Made by a program: the position numbers and the translations under genes | Notes under the pieces: model-generated | What the model saw: only the letters and a program-made list of their open reading frames with translations | Told to the model about the DNA's origin: nothing | The model's database searches: none | Part shown: positions 1-7,434 of the stretch, piece by piece | Numbering within the stretch: the first letter of the stretch is position 1 | Layout: every line of letters begins with the position of its first letter | Assembly: GCA_964396055.1 (NCBI GenBank) | Contig: CAYNDV010000062.1 | Coordinates: 1-24,931, forward strand | Direction of reading: 5' to 3' | Origin: CAYJPV01 sp964396055 | GTDB lineage: Bacteria; Acidobacteriota; Vicinamibacteria; Vicinamibacterales; JAKQTR01 | DNA: 24,931 nt

Positions 1-2124
1 ATCGCGCCACCGCGACACGAAGGCGGCCACCGCGGCGGGCGCGAGCACATCGGCCGGTCGGAACCGGGCGGGCGTGGCAGGGCCGGTCCCGCCCGCGGCC
101 ACGCGGCCGGCCACCGTGACGGTCCGGCTCGCACGGCCGAGCACGGTTCCGCCGTTGAAGGCCGTGGCGGTGACCTCGTAGTCGCCCGGCGCCACCTGCC
201 CGATCTCGAGGTCGCCGCGCGCCACGACCCGACGTTCCTGCGCCCGCGCCGTCAGCGCCGCCCTGGCGCTCGCGAGGGGCGTCGCCGCACCTGGGGCCGC
301 CAGGGAAAACGACACCTCCGACACGGAGACCCCCTGGTCGGGGTACACCTCGACGAAGGCGCTCACGCGGTCGCCGCGCACCCGGCCGTCCACGACGGTC
401 GACGGCTGCGTGCCCGAGGCGCGCGTGGGATCGGCCACCAGGACGTCGCTGATCGTCGCGCCCGAACCCGCGTGCAGCGTCGCGTCCAAGGCGTGCACGA
501 CGCTGCCCACCCGCCCGTCCGCATCCCGGGCCGCCAGGCGCAGCGTGTAGCGGCCGGGTTTCACCGTGACGATTTCCTGGTACGCCCACGTCGAGTCGGG
601 CCCCGGCGTGGGTTCGAACGCGCGCAGGCCGCTCGTCGCCCCTGTCGGCTGGCCCGCCGCGTCGAAGATCGCGAGCCCCACCCGGACGTGGGCGGGCACA
701 CCCACCTCGCGGCCGATGTCGGCCCGGACGATCACCCGCACATTCTGGCTGGCGAGATCGCGCATGACGTGGGTGGCGACGCGCAGCGGCAGGTCGCGCG
801 CCGTCTGGCCCGAGCGCAGGACCGTGGCCAGGGTCTCGTCCGGCGACGCGTCCACGGCTGTCGGCCGCGCGATCGTGAACTGCTGGCGGTGACGCACCGT
901 CGCGCCGCCGCCGCTCACGCGGACGCGGATGGCGTGGGGCCGGCCGTCCCGATCGGATGGCTCGGGCTCGATGCCGAGCACGTAGTACGCCGAGATCTCG
1001 CGCGCGATCCGGGCCAGCACGGCGTCGGCAGACACCGGCACTTTGAACAGCGCGCCGCCGTTCATGTCCACGAGCGACTCGAGGCCCGTGGACATGAGGT
1101 CCGCGTCGGCCCGCGGGCTGGTGGGCACGCGACGCCGATCCACGCCGAAGGCGTCGCTGAGCGCCGACTCGGCGTGCAGCGCGTGGATCACGGTCTCGGC
1201 CCGGCCGGCCCGGTCCGAGGCCGCCCGCAGTTCCGACATGATGTCCATCTGCGGGCGTTCGGCCGAGGCCGCCAGCCCGGCGCTGATGAGGATGAGGGTC
1301 TTGCGCCCGGCCATGGCCCCGAGCGTGTCGAGCAGCCCGATCAGGCCGTTCAGGCTGCGGGCCGTCCGGTCCCGCAGTTGCGCCACCATCTGCGGCGCAT
1401 CCAGTTCGATGAGCGCCCGGCACTGGTCGACGTCCACGGCCGCGCCGGTGCCCAGGCACTCGCGCGCGACCACGCGATCGTAGGTCTGGCGATCACCCCC
1501 GGCGATCTCGATGGCTTCGGTCAGCCCGATGTTGATCTCGATGTGCGGCGGCTCGATCCGCTCGGCCGTGCCCGCGATGCGCCCGAGGGCCCGGACGACG
1601 GCGGCGTGATCCGTCGTCGGCGGGATGAAGAGGCCGGGATCCGGGTAGGCCACCAGCGCCACCCGATCCGACGCGTGCAGGCGGGTGACGAACCGGCGGG
1701 CGGACTCCAGCGTCTGGCGGCCGCCGCCGGGCAGGAAGCTGGAGTGGTCCACGGCCAGGATCACGAGCCGGTCCGGAGGCGGCGCGCTGGGCGTGTCGGT
1801 CTCGTTGGTCGTGACGTGCCCGCGCGACGGCAGGGGCGGCGTGGGGCCGCCGCCCGTCGAACCGGCGGACAGATCGATGTACTGCGCCGACACGACCCGC
1901 CGGCGCCTGCCGTCCACCGACACCTCGAACCGGTCCGCGCCGAGTCCCGGCACGGGCCGGCCGGTGCCGTCGACGACCGTCGTGTCGATGGACACCAGTT
2001 CCACGCCCGATCGGAACGTCGGCGCCGGCGCCTGGCCGCCCGGCGGCTGCTGCCCGGCAGTGCCCGGGCCCGCCAGCATCCAGATCACCACCGCCACCGA
2101 GATCCGGCGCACCGTGAGGCGCAT
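1..2124 (-). CDS. VWFA-related exported protein (3' end outside the window)
   Basis: The reading frame is open from an ATG at 2124 to the window edge, 708 codons, so the C-terminus is missing. An AAGGAG ribosome site lies 5-6 bases before the ATG. The first ~25 residues (MRLTVRRISVAVVIWMLAG) form a signal peptide. Residues ~40-75 carry the 'V.LVSIDTTVVDGTGRPVPGL..D.FEV..DG' block found in the VWFA-related family first named in acidobacteria. The von Willebrand A fold starts near residue 119 (RLVILAVDHSSF). Its metal-site motif DxSxS is only partly kept: D126, S128, but F130 in the last position. 'YYVLGIEPEPSDRDGRPHAIRVRV' near residue 350 is also typical of the family. The rest looks like beta-sandwich repeats. 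The family's function is unknown; a secreted or periplasmic adhesion or scaffold role is a guess. It lies 53 bp downstream of the alpha/beta hydrolase on the same strand. Confidence 0.85.
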   Translation of the reverse strand, partial: MRLTVRRISVAVVIWMLAGPGTAGQQPPGGQAPAPTFRSGVELVSIDTTVVDGTGRPVPGLGADRFEVSVDGRRRRVVSAQYIDLSAGSTGGGPTPPLPSRGHVTTNETDTPSAPPPDRLVILAVDHSSFLPGGGRQTLESARRFVTRLHASDRVALVAYPDPGLFIPPTTDHAAVVRALGRIAGTAERIEPPHIEINIGLTEAIEIAGGDRQTYDRVVARECLGTGAAVDVDQCRALIELDAPQMVAQLRDRTARSLNGLIGLLDTLGAMAGRKTLILISAGLAASAERPQMDIMSELRAASDRAGRAETVIHALHAESALSDAFGVDRRRVPTSPRADADLMSTGLESLVDMNGGALFKVPVSADAVLARIAREISAYYVLGIEPEPSDRDGRPHAIRVRVSGGGATVRHRQQFTIARPTAVDASPDETLATVLRSGQTARDLPLRVATHVMRDLASQNVRVIVRADIGREVGVPAHVRVGLAIFDAAGQPTGATSGLRAFEPTPGPDSTWAYQEIVTVKPGRYTLRLAARDADGRVGSVVHALDATLHAGSGATISDVLVADPTRASGTQPSTVVDGRVRGDRVSAFVEVYPDQGVSVSEVSFSLAAPGAATPLASARAALTARAQERRVVARGDLEIGQVAPGDYEVTATAFNGGTVLGRASRTVTVAGRVAAGGTGPATPARFRPADVLAPAAVAAFVSRWRD

Positions 2125-2177
2125 GTTGGCTCCTTGGTCCCCGGCGCCTAGTGTGCCATGAATCGGGTGGTCCTGCG

Positions 2178-3071
2178 CTAGCGACGGCGGACGGGCGGCG
2201 CGGGGGCCAGGTGGTCGAGGAGGCCGGCCAGGAGGCGGTTGAAGACCTCCGGCTGCTCGAGCATCGGGTAATGCCCGGCGCGCGGCATGAGGATCGCGTC
2301 GAAGGTGGGCTCGAGCGTGCGGTTCCGCTCGACGGCGGTCGGGAACAGATCGCCGTTGATCGCCCGGATCGGCACGCCGGCGCGCCTGAACGCGCCCGCC
2401 AGGTCGTACCCCTCGAAACTCGCCAGCATGGGAACGACCACCGACGCCGGCGTGGCGCACATCTCCTGTTCGGCCCACGCGCGCAGGTCCGGGTACGCGC
2501 CGGGGTGGAACAGCATGTCGATCAACCCGCGGCACGCCCCGAGTGGATCGCGGGCGAAGGCCTGGGCCCGGGCGCGCACCGCGGCCGGGTCGTCGCGCTC
2601 GGTGCCGTCCTGGAGGGTATCGACGCCGATGACCGCGATGACGCGGCCCGGCATCAGCGCGGCGGCCTCGAGCGCGACCACGCCGCCGAGCGAGTTGCCG
2701 ACCAGCACGACGCGGGGCAGATCCAGGGCGAGCGCCACGGCCTGCACGTCGCGGGCGAATTGCGCCATCGACCACGTCGATCGGTCCCGGCCCGAGTCGC
2801 CGTGCCCGGCCAGGTCGAGTGTCACCACGCGGTACCGCGCCGAGAGCGGCTCCACCTGGTGTTTCCAGAACGACCGGTTGGCCAGGCCCCCGTGGATGAA
2901 CACCACGGCCGGCGTGCCGGACCCGCGGCTGGCGAACGCAATGCGCACGCCATCGGCCGACCTCACGAACCCGGACTCGTTGGCGCGTTGCGTCTGCATG
3001 CCTGCCCCCGCCGCCACGGCGGCCACGCACGCGAGCAGCCGCTGCGCCCATCGCCACGCTGGTTGTCGCAC
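2178..3071 (-). CDS. Exported alpha/beta-hydrolase fold protein
   Basis: This frame encodes a complete alpha/beta hydrolase of about 297 residues. From the chosen GTG start, the oxyanion-hole motif HGG is at 60-62, the nucleophile elbow GNSLGG has Ser127, the acid is probably Asp241 (NGD) and the catalytic base is His267 (AGHYP). The N-terminus (WRWAQRLLACVAAVAAGAG) is a signal peptide or membrane anchor. I chose GTG at 3071 because GGAGG lies just before it and the signal peptide then begins properly. The frame also stays open to a TTG at 3128, but that would add about 19 uninformative residues and run towards the promoter of the divergent gene. The substrate cannot be told: the family includes esterases, epoxide hydrolases, dehalogenases and C-C hydrolases, and there is no pathway context. 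Start choice is moderately sure, fold assignment is strong. Confidence 0.87.
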   Translation of the reverse strand: MRQPAWRWAQRLLACVAAVAAGAGMQTQRANESGFVRSADGVRIAFASRGSGTPAVVFIHGGLANRSFWKHQVEPLSARYRVVTLDLAGHGDSGRDRSTWSMAQFARDVQAVALALDLPRVVLVGNSLGGVVALEAAALMPGRVIAVIGVDTLQDGTERDDPAAVRARAQAFARDPLGACRGLIDMLFHPGAYPDLRAWAEQEMCATPASVVVPMLASFEGYDLAGAFRRAGVPIRAINGDLFPTAVERNRTLEPTFDAILMPRAGHYPMLEQPEVFNRLLAGLLDHLAPAPPVRRR

Positions 3072-3136
3072 ACCCCCTCCACGAACGGCCGACGCGTGGA
3101 AGGTACCCCCGGGCGCGCGCCGGCGCAAGGGCCCGG

Positions 3137-3142
3137 TATAAT
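3137..3142 (+). promoter_or_regulatory. Consensus -10 box, apparently leaderless
   Basis: A perfect TATAAT stands out in a G+C-rich background. It ends 6 bases before the GTG at 3149, so transcription would begin at or within a base or two of the start codon. No -35 consensus is visible 17 bp upstream. No Shine-Dalgarno sequence lies between the box and the GTG. Confidence 0.6.
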
Positions 3143-3148
3143 CCCGGG

Positions 3149-4663
3149 GTGTCCGCGCCGCCCGCCACGCCGCCCCGCGCCGCTGCCGCCGGCGGGCCTC
3201 CCCTCGCGCTGGCCGCGTGCGTCGCCGTGGCCGCGATGCTCGTTGTCCTGCGCGTGCTGCCGCTGCTGGCCTACGAGTACATCTTCGACGCGGATCAGGC
3301 CATCGTCGGACTGATGGCCAAGCACCTCAGCGAGGGGCGGACCTTTCCGCTGTTCTTCTACGGCCAGAACTACATGCTCGGCGTGCAGGCCTGGATGGCC
3401 GCGCCCCTGTTCCTGCTGGGCGGGCCGACGCTGACCATGCTGCGCCTGCCGCTGGCCGCCATCAACGTGGCCGTGGCTGCCGCCCTGCTGGTCCTGTCGG
3501 CGCGGCGCGGCGTGGCGCCCGGCTACGCCCTGGCGGCCGTGCTCCCGGTGGTCGCCACCGTGCCGGCGATGTCCGCGGAGTTGATGTTCACGCTGGGAGC
3601 CAGCATCGAGCCGTTCCTCTACACGCTCGTGCTCTGGGGACTGCGTCGCCGGCCGCTGGCGTTCGGGGCCGTGGCGTGCTTCGGCATCCTGCACCGCGAG
3701 TTCACCGTGTTCGCCGTCGCGGCCTTCGCCCTGGCAGGCTGGCGCACGTGGCGTGCGTGGCGCCCGGCCGGGTTCGCGCGCGCCGCAGCCGCTGGCGCGG
3801 TCCTCTGGCTGGTCGTCGACCAGGTCAAGCGGCAGACGAGCATCTACGGCCCGGACACCCCCGGCGCGGCCCCGGTGTCGGGTTCGCTCACCCTGCAGAT
3901 GGAGACCGTGCTGAAGCGGCTGTCATTCGACCCCGGCGGCTACCTCGGCCGACTCGGCGACGTCGTGACGGCGGGCCTGCCCACCATCTTCGGGGGCGGG
4001 CCGCAGCCGCTCACCGCCTTCGGCATCAACAGCACGCTGAGCCAGGGCCGCGACTGGGCCGCGTGGATCCTGGCCGCCGTCCTCGCCGCGGCCGTCGGCC
4101 GCCTGCTCTGGATCGCGCGGTCCCGCGAGCCGGACAGGCGCCGGGGCGACGGGTTCTTCGCTTACCTGACGCTGACGGGCCTGTTCACGGCGCTCGCCTA
4201 CGGACTGGGGGGCGGCCTGCCCGTCGGGGCGCCCGTGGTGCTCGCCTACCTGCTGTTCGCGCTGCTCATCCCCGTGGGCCTGCTCGGGGCGTTCTTCGCG
4301 CGGGAAACGCAGCCGGCGTGGCGGGCCGGTGTGGCCGCCGCCGTCATCGTCTGGGCGGCGTGCAACGTCTGGGACAACGGCCGTCTGCTCGTCGAGTTCG
4401 AACGCACCCCGCCCCGGCAGCATCACCGCCTCATGGCGAACTACCTCGTGTCGCAGGGCATCCGCTACGGGCGGGCGCTCTACTGGGACGCCTATCCCAT
4501 CACGTTCCTGTCGCAGGAGCGTGTCATCGTCACGCCGTTCGAGGTCGTCCGGATCCGGGCGTACCAGGCCGAGGTGGATGCCCACGACGCCAGTGCCGTC
4601 CGGCTGGAACGCCAGCCGTGCGCCCGCGGCACGCGCGTCGACTTGTGGTGCGTGACGCGTTAA
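3149..4663 (+). CDS. Polytopic membrane protein, GT-C/ArnT-PMT-like glycosyltransferase candidate
   Basis: This 504-residue protein has a hydrophobic N-terminal helix (~17-41) followed by an acidic first loop FDADQA (D47, D49) and then 'LFFYGQNYMLGVQAW' at ~68-82. That arrangement, an acidic pair after helix 1 and a Y-G-Q motif before helix 2, is typical of GT-C membrane glycosyltransferases of the PMT/ArnT (GT39-like) kind, which transfer sugars from polyprenyl phosphates on the outer face of the inner membrane. About ten further hydrophobic segments follow, then a soluble C-terminal ~100 residues (from QHHRLMANYL) with paired cysteines near the end. The start is GTG at 3149, supported by the TATAAT directly upstream. 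No sugar-nucleotide or lipid-carrier genes lie nearby, so donor and acceptor are unknown. It could also be an uncharacterised membrane protein sharing only the fold. Confidence 0.75.
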   Translation: MSAPPATPPRAAAAGGPPLALAACVAVAAMLVVLRVLPLLAYEYIFDADQAIVGLMAKHLSEGRTFPLFFYGQNYMLGVQAWMAAPLFLLGGPTLTMLRLPLAAINVAVAAALLVLSARRGVAPGYALAAVLPVVATVPAMSAELMFTLGASIEPFLYTLVLWGLRRRPLAFGAVACFGILHREFTVFAVAAFALAGWRTWRAWRPAGFARAAAAGAVLWLVVDQVKRQTSIYGPDTPGAAPVSGSLTLQMETVLKRLSFDPGGYLGRLGDVVTAGLPTIFGGGPQPLTAFGINSTLSQGRDWAAWILAAVLAAAVGRLLWIARSREPDRRRGDGFFAYLTLTGLFTALAYGLGGGLPVGAPVVLAYLLFALLIPVGLLGAFFARETQPAWRAGVAAAVIVWAACNVWDNGRLLVEFERTPPRQHHRLMANYLVSQGIRYGRALYWDAYPITFLSQERVIVTPFEVVRIRAYQAEVDAHDASAVRLERQPCARGTRVDLWCVTR

Positions 4664-4770
4664 GCCCGCGGCCCCGGCGCCCGCCCGCCGCTTTTCCCAC
4701 CGCCGCGACCAGTTCCGGCAGCCTCCGCGCCGCGCCCTGAACACCCCGTCCACGCCTCGGCCGGCGCGTC

Positions 4771-4776
4771 TACAGT
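4771..4776 (+). promoter_or_regulatory. Possible -10 box for the winged-helix gene
   Basis: TACAGT matches four of six consensus positions and lies about 55 bp before the ATG at 4832. No clear -35 box was found. The remaining bases between 4664 and 4831 are G+C-rich and show nothing else I can name. Confidence 0.35.
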
Positions 4777-4831
4777 GATGCTGGACCGGGACCGCACGCC
4801 GGAGGCTGCGGCCCGGGATGGAGGAGCCGAC

Positions 4832-5386
4832 ATGAGCAGCACCGCAGGGGCCATCTCGCGAGTCGAGCCTGCGTTGTCCCTTCCGGCGCAGGACTACCGC
4901 ATCGACGGCTGGCTGGTGCAGCCGGCGCTCAACCGCCTGGTGAAGGACATGACGGCCATCCGCGTCCGGCCGCAGTTGATCGACGTGCTCACGTGCCTCG
5001 CCCAGCGGCCGGGCTCGGTGGTGTCGAAGGGCCAGTTGCTCGCCACGGTGTGGAACGACCGGTTCGTCGCGGAGTCCGGCGTGGCGCGCTGCGTCGCCGA
5101 GTTGCGCCAGGTCCTGGCCGACGATGCGCGCCAGCCCCGGATCATCGAGACCATCCCGAAGCGGGGCTACCGCCTCATCGCTCCCGTGGAGCGGGTGGGA
5201 ACCGCGCTGCCGGCCCCGGCCCGGCCGGCGCCGGCGCCCGTCGTCGCGCAGGCCATCGTCGCGCCGGCCCACGTGACGCCGCGACGTGCGATTGCGGGGT
5301 GGTGGGTGGCGGCGCGCACGATGCTGACGGCCTCCCTGGCGCTGACCGAGGTGGGGCGCCACCTCGCGCGCCGGTGGCTCGGCTGA
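4832..5386 (+). CDS. OmpR/PhoB-type winged-helix protein without receiver domain
   Basis: The protein has 184 residues. Residues ~20-115 form a complete OmpR/CadC-type winged-helix DNA-binding domain: 'RIDGWLVQPALNRLV', the recognition-helix stretch 'SGVARCVAELRQVLADDA', and the closing wing 'PRIIETIPKRGYRLIAPV', which is the family's signature end. There is no phospho-acceptor domain and no large C-terminal sensor. After an Ala/Pro linker (~125-150) there is only a short mildly hydrophobic helix (WWVAARTMLTASLAL). CadC-like relatives usually continue with a membrane helix and a long periplasmic beta-propeller or TPR region, so this looks like a reduced form. ATG 4832 was chosen over an in-frame ATG at 4775 because GGAGGAG lies 5 bases before it. 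Targets are unknown; its neighbours, the GT-C protein and the kinase cassette, are candidates. Confidence 0.82.
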   Translation: MSSTAGAISRVEPALSLPAQDYRIDGWLVQPALNRLVKDMTAIRVRPQLIDVLTCLAQRPGSVVSKGQLLATVWNDRFVAESGVARCVAELRQVLADDARQPRIIETIPKRGYRLIAPVERVGTALPAPARPAPAPVVAQAIVAPAHVTPRRAIAGWWVAARTMLTASLALTEVGRHLARRWLG

Positions 5387-5387
5387 C

Positions 5388-5440
5388 GAGTCCGCGGACG
5401 CCGGAACCCCGGGGCGGCCCCGCGGGCCTGGCGCGGACTC
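5388..5440 (+). terminator. Nested inverted repeat, possible terminator between transcription units
   Basis: GAGTCCGCG at 5388-5396 is repeated inverted as CGCGGACTC at 5432-5440, and a smaller G+C hairpin (CGGGG/CCCCG) sits inside. It lies between the winged-helix stop codon and the -10 box of the kinase gene. No U-tract follows, so it may be a factor-dependent or structural terminator, or simply an operator. Confidence 0.4.
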
Positions 5441-5443
5441 AGG

Positions 5444-5449
5444 CATAAT
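5444..5449 (+). promoter_or_regulatory. -10 box of the kinase/response-regulator operon
   Basis: CATAAT differs from consensus by one base and sits 32 bp before the ATG at 5482, directly after the nested inverted repeat. A GGTGGAGG ribosome site follows at about 5461-5468. No -35 consensus is recognisable. Confidence 0.5.
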
Positions 5450-5481
5450 GGCCGCGGCCTGGTGGAGGGGCGCGTGACGCG

Positions 5482-6624
5482 ATGACTCCCCGAACGACGA
5501 GGATCCTGCTCGTGCTGGCGGCCTTCGCCGCGGTGGCCGCCGTGGCGGCCACCGAGCAGTACCTCATCACCGGCGGCGCCTCGTCGCTGCCGCCACCAGT
5601 GATCTCGTCCCCCAAGCCGTTCGGCGTCATCTTCGCGTCGATGTTCCGGTACTTCGCCGCGTGGGCGCTGGTGGCCCCAGGCATCTTCTGGTTGAGCCGC
5701 CGCATCCCGGTGGCGCAGCGGCGCTGGTGGTGGCCCGCGGCATTCCACCTCGCCGTTCCCTTCGTCGCCTCGATTCCGTTCTTCACGTTCCGCCTGCTGC
5801 TGAATGCGGCCATCACGCTGAGCCCGCCGCCGCTGTACATGATCCCGACGGTGTGGTGGAAGATCCTCTCGTCGGAGAGCATCGCGATCGCGCCGACCTA
5901 CTGGGCCCTGGCCGCGACGGGAGCCGTGCTGCAGTTCGCGCGCGACGACGAGGCCCGGCAGTTGCAGGCGGTGGAGCTCAAGCGGTCCCTGGCGGCGGCC
6001 CAGCTCGACGCCCTGCGCATGAAGCTGCAGCCGCACTTCCTCTTCAACACGCTCAACGCCATCGGATCGCTGGCGCAGACCGGCGAGACCGACGACGTGG
6101 TGCAGATGGTGGAGCACCTCGGCACGCTGCTGCGCCTGTCGATGGAGACCGCCAGCCGGCAGTTCGTCACGCTCGACGAGGAACTGCGGCTGCTGAACGC
6201 GTACCTGGCCATCGAGGAGGTCCGCTACAAGGACCGCCTGGTGGTCACCCGGCGCGTGGATCCCGACACGGGCCCGGCGCTGGTGCCGAACCTCATCCTG
6301 CAGCCGCTCGTCGAGAATGCCATCGCGCACGGCCTTGGCGGCCGCATCGACGCCGGGCGCATCGAGGTCGCGGCGCGGCGCCACCGGGCCTGGCTGGAGC
6401 TGTCGGTCGTCGATGACGGCCCGGGCCTGCCGCCGGGCTGGACGCTGGCCGACGGCGCCAGCCACGGGCTGGGCAACGTCCGGGAGCGGCTGGCGGCCCT
6501 CTACGGCGAGTACGGGCGGCTGGTGGTCGAGAACGCGCCCGGGGGAGGCACCGCCGCGCGGCTGCGCCTGCCCCTGCGCACGGCCCCTCGTGACACTGGC
6601 GGGAGCGAGTCATGGAACGGGTGA
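5482..6624 (+). CDS. LytS/YehU-type sensor histidine kinase (first of two)
   Basis: This is a 380-residue kinase of the LytS family (His_kinase plus GHKL ATPase domains). The N-terminal ~150 residues hold about four hydrophobic helices, with no extracellular sensor domain of note. A short linker leads to the phospho-acceptor block MKLQPHFLFNTLN with His185. The ATPase half shows the N-box LVENAIAHG (Asn279), the G1 box DDGPGL (Asp311-Leu316) and GLGNVRERL, so it looks catalytically intact. In this family the kinase phosphorylates a LytTR-type response regulator, here encoded directly after it: the kinase stop overlaps the regulator's start by 13 bp, indicating translational coupling. The block from ~168 to ~370 closely matches the kinase at 7435-8607, so the two are paralogues. 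The inducing signal is not apparent. Confidence 0.93.
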   Translation: MTPRTTRILLVLAAFAAVAAVAATEQYLITGGASSLPPPVISSPKPFGVIFASMFRYFAAWALVAPGIFWLSRRIPVAQRRWWWPAAFHLAVPFVASIPFFTFRLLLNAAITLSPPPLYMIPTVWWKILSSESIAIAPTYWALAATGAVLQFARDDEARQLQAVELKRSLAAAQLDALRMKLQPHFLFNTLNAIGSLAQTGETDDVVQMVEHLGTLLRLSMETASRQFVTLDEELRLLNAYLAIEEVRYKDRLVVTRRVDPDTGPALVPNLILQPLVENAIAHGLGGRIDAGRIEVAARRHRAWLELSVVDDGPGLPPGWTLADGASHGLGNVRERLAALYGEYGRLVVENAPGGGTAARLRLPLRTAPRDTGGSESWNG

Positions 6625-7427
6625 CCACGATCATCGTGGACGACGAGGTACTGGCGCGGCGCGGCCTCAAGACGCTGGTGGAGCGGCGGCCCGAGTTCGA
6701 GGTGGCCGCGACGTGCGCCAACGGCCGCGACGCGATCGCGCGCATCGCCGAACTCAGGCCCGACCTCGTGCTGCTCGACATCCAGATGCCGGAGATTACC
6801 GGCTTCGACGTGCTCGAACGCCTGCCGCGCGACGTTTTGCCCGTCGTGGTCTTCGTGACGGCGTACGACGAGTACGCCATCCGCGCCTTCGAGGCCCGGG
6901 CCCTGGACTACCTGCTGAAACCGGTGTCGCAGGCGCGCCTGGACCAGGCCCTCGACCGCGCCCTGGCCCGGGTGCGCGACCGGCGCCTGGCGGAGTACGG
7001 CCAGACGCTGCTGGCCGCGGTGGCCGAGATCCAGGGCGGCAAGCCCGGCGAGACCGGGCCGCCAACGCCGCCGCCGGACCGGCTCGAACGCATCATGATC
7101 AAGAGCGGCGAGGCCATCCACTTCGTCGAGGTGGCGGACATCGAGTGGATCGAGGGCGCCGACTACTACGTCACGCTGCACGCGGGCGGCAAGGAGTACC
7201 TCTATCGCGAAAGCCTGAAACACCTCGAGGACCGCCTCGACCCCGCGCAGTTCCTCCGCATCCATGTGTCGGCGATCGTCAACCTGGCCCGGGTTCGGGA
7301 AATCCGCCGGGGCTTCGGCGGCGACTACACCGTCGTGCTCGGCAGCGGCAAACGCCTCGCCGTGAGCCGGCGGCGGAAGAAGGACCTGCTCGACCTGGGC
7401 GCCGCGCGGTTCGGCCTGAAGGGATGA
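6612..7427 (+). CDS. LytTR-family response regulator
   Basis: The 271-residue protein has an N-terminal receiver domain (~4-120) with the acidic pocket D10/D11, phospho-acceptor D56 (LVLLDIQMP), T83 and K103 (LLKPVS), all canonical. A Pro-rich linker (~148-160) joins it to a C-terminal LytTR DNA-binding domain (~163-268) with 'IEWIEGADYYVTLHAGGKEYLYRESLKHLE' and 'FLRIHVSAIVNLARVREI', diagnostic for the family. LytTR proteins bind paired ~9-bp direct repeats and often control cell-envelope, exported or membrane genes. The start overlaps the first kinase's end by 13 bp with GGGAG before it. The second kinase begins 7 bp after its stop. It is therefore expected to be the shared partner of both kinases. 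Confidence 0.95.
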   Translation: MERVTTIIVDDEVLARRGLKTLVERRPEFEVAATCANGRDAIARIAELRPDLVLLDIQMPEITGFDVLERLPRDVLPVVVFVTAYDEYAIRAFEARALDYLLKPVSQARLDQALDRALARVRDRRLAEYGQTLLAAVAEIQGGKPGETGPPTPPPDRLERIMIKSGEAIHFVEVADIEWIEGADYYVTLHAGGKEYLYRESLKHLEDRLDPAQFLRIHVSAIVNLARVREIRRGFGGDYTVVLGSGKRLAVSRRRKKDLLDLGAARFGLKG

Positions 7428-7434
7428 GGCGGCC

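Noticed and set aside
472..2151. Long plus-strand frame (559 codons) across the VWFA-related gene
   Set aside because: It is antisense to a well-supported minus-strand gene, rich in Arg/His/Gly, with no recognisable domain; a shadow frame from high G+C.
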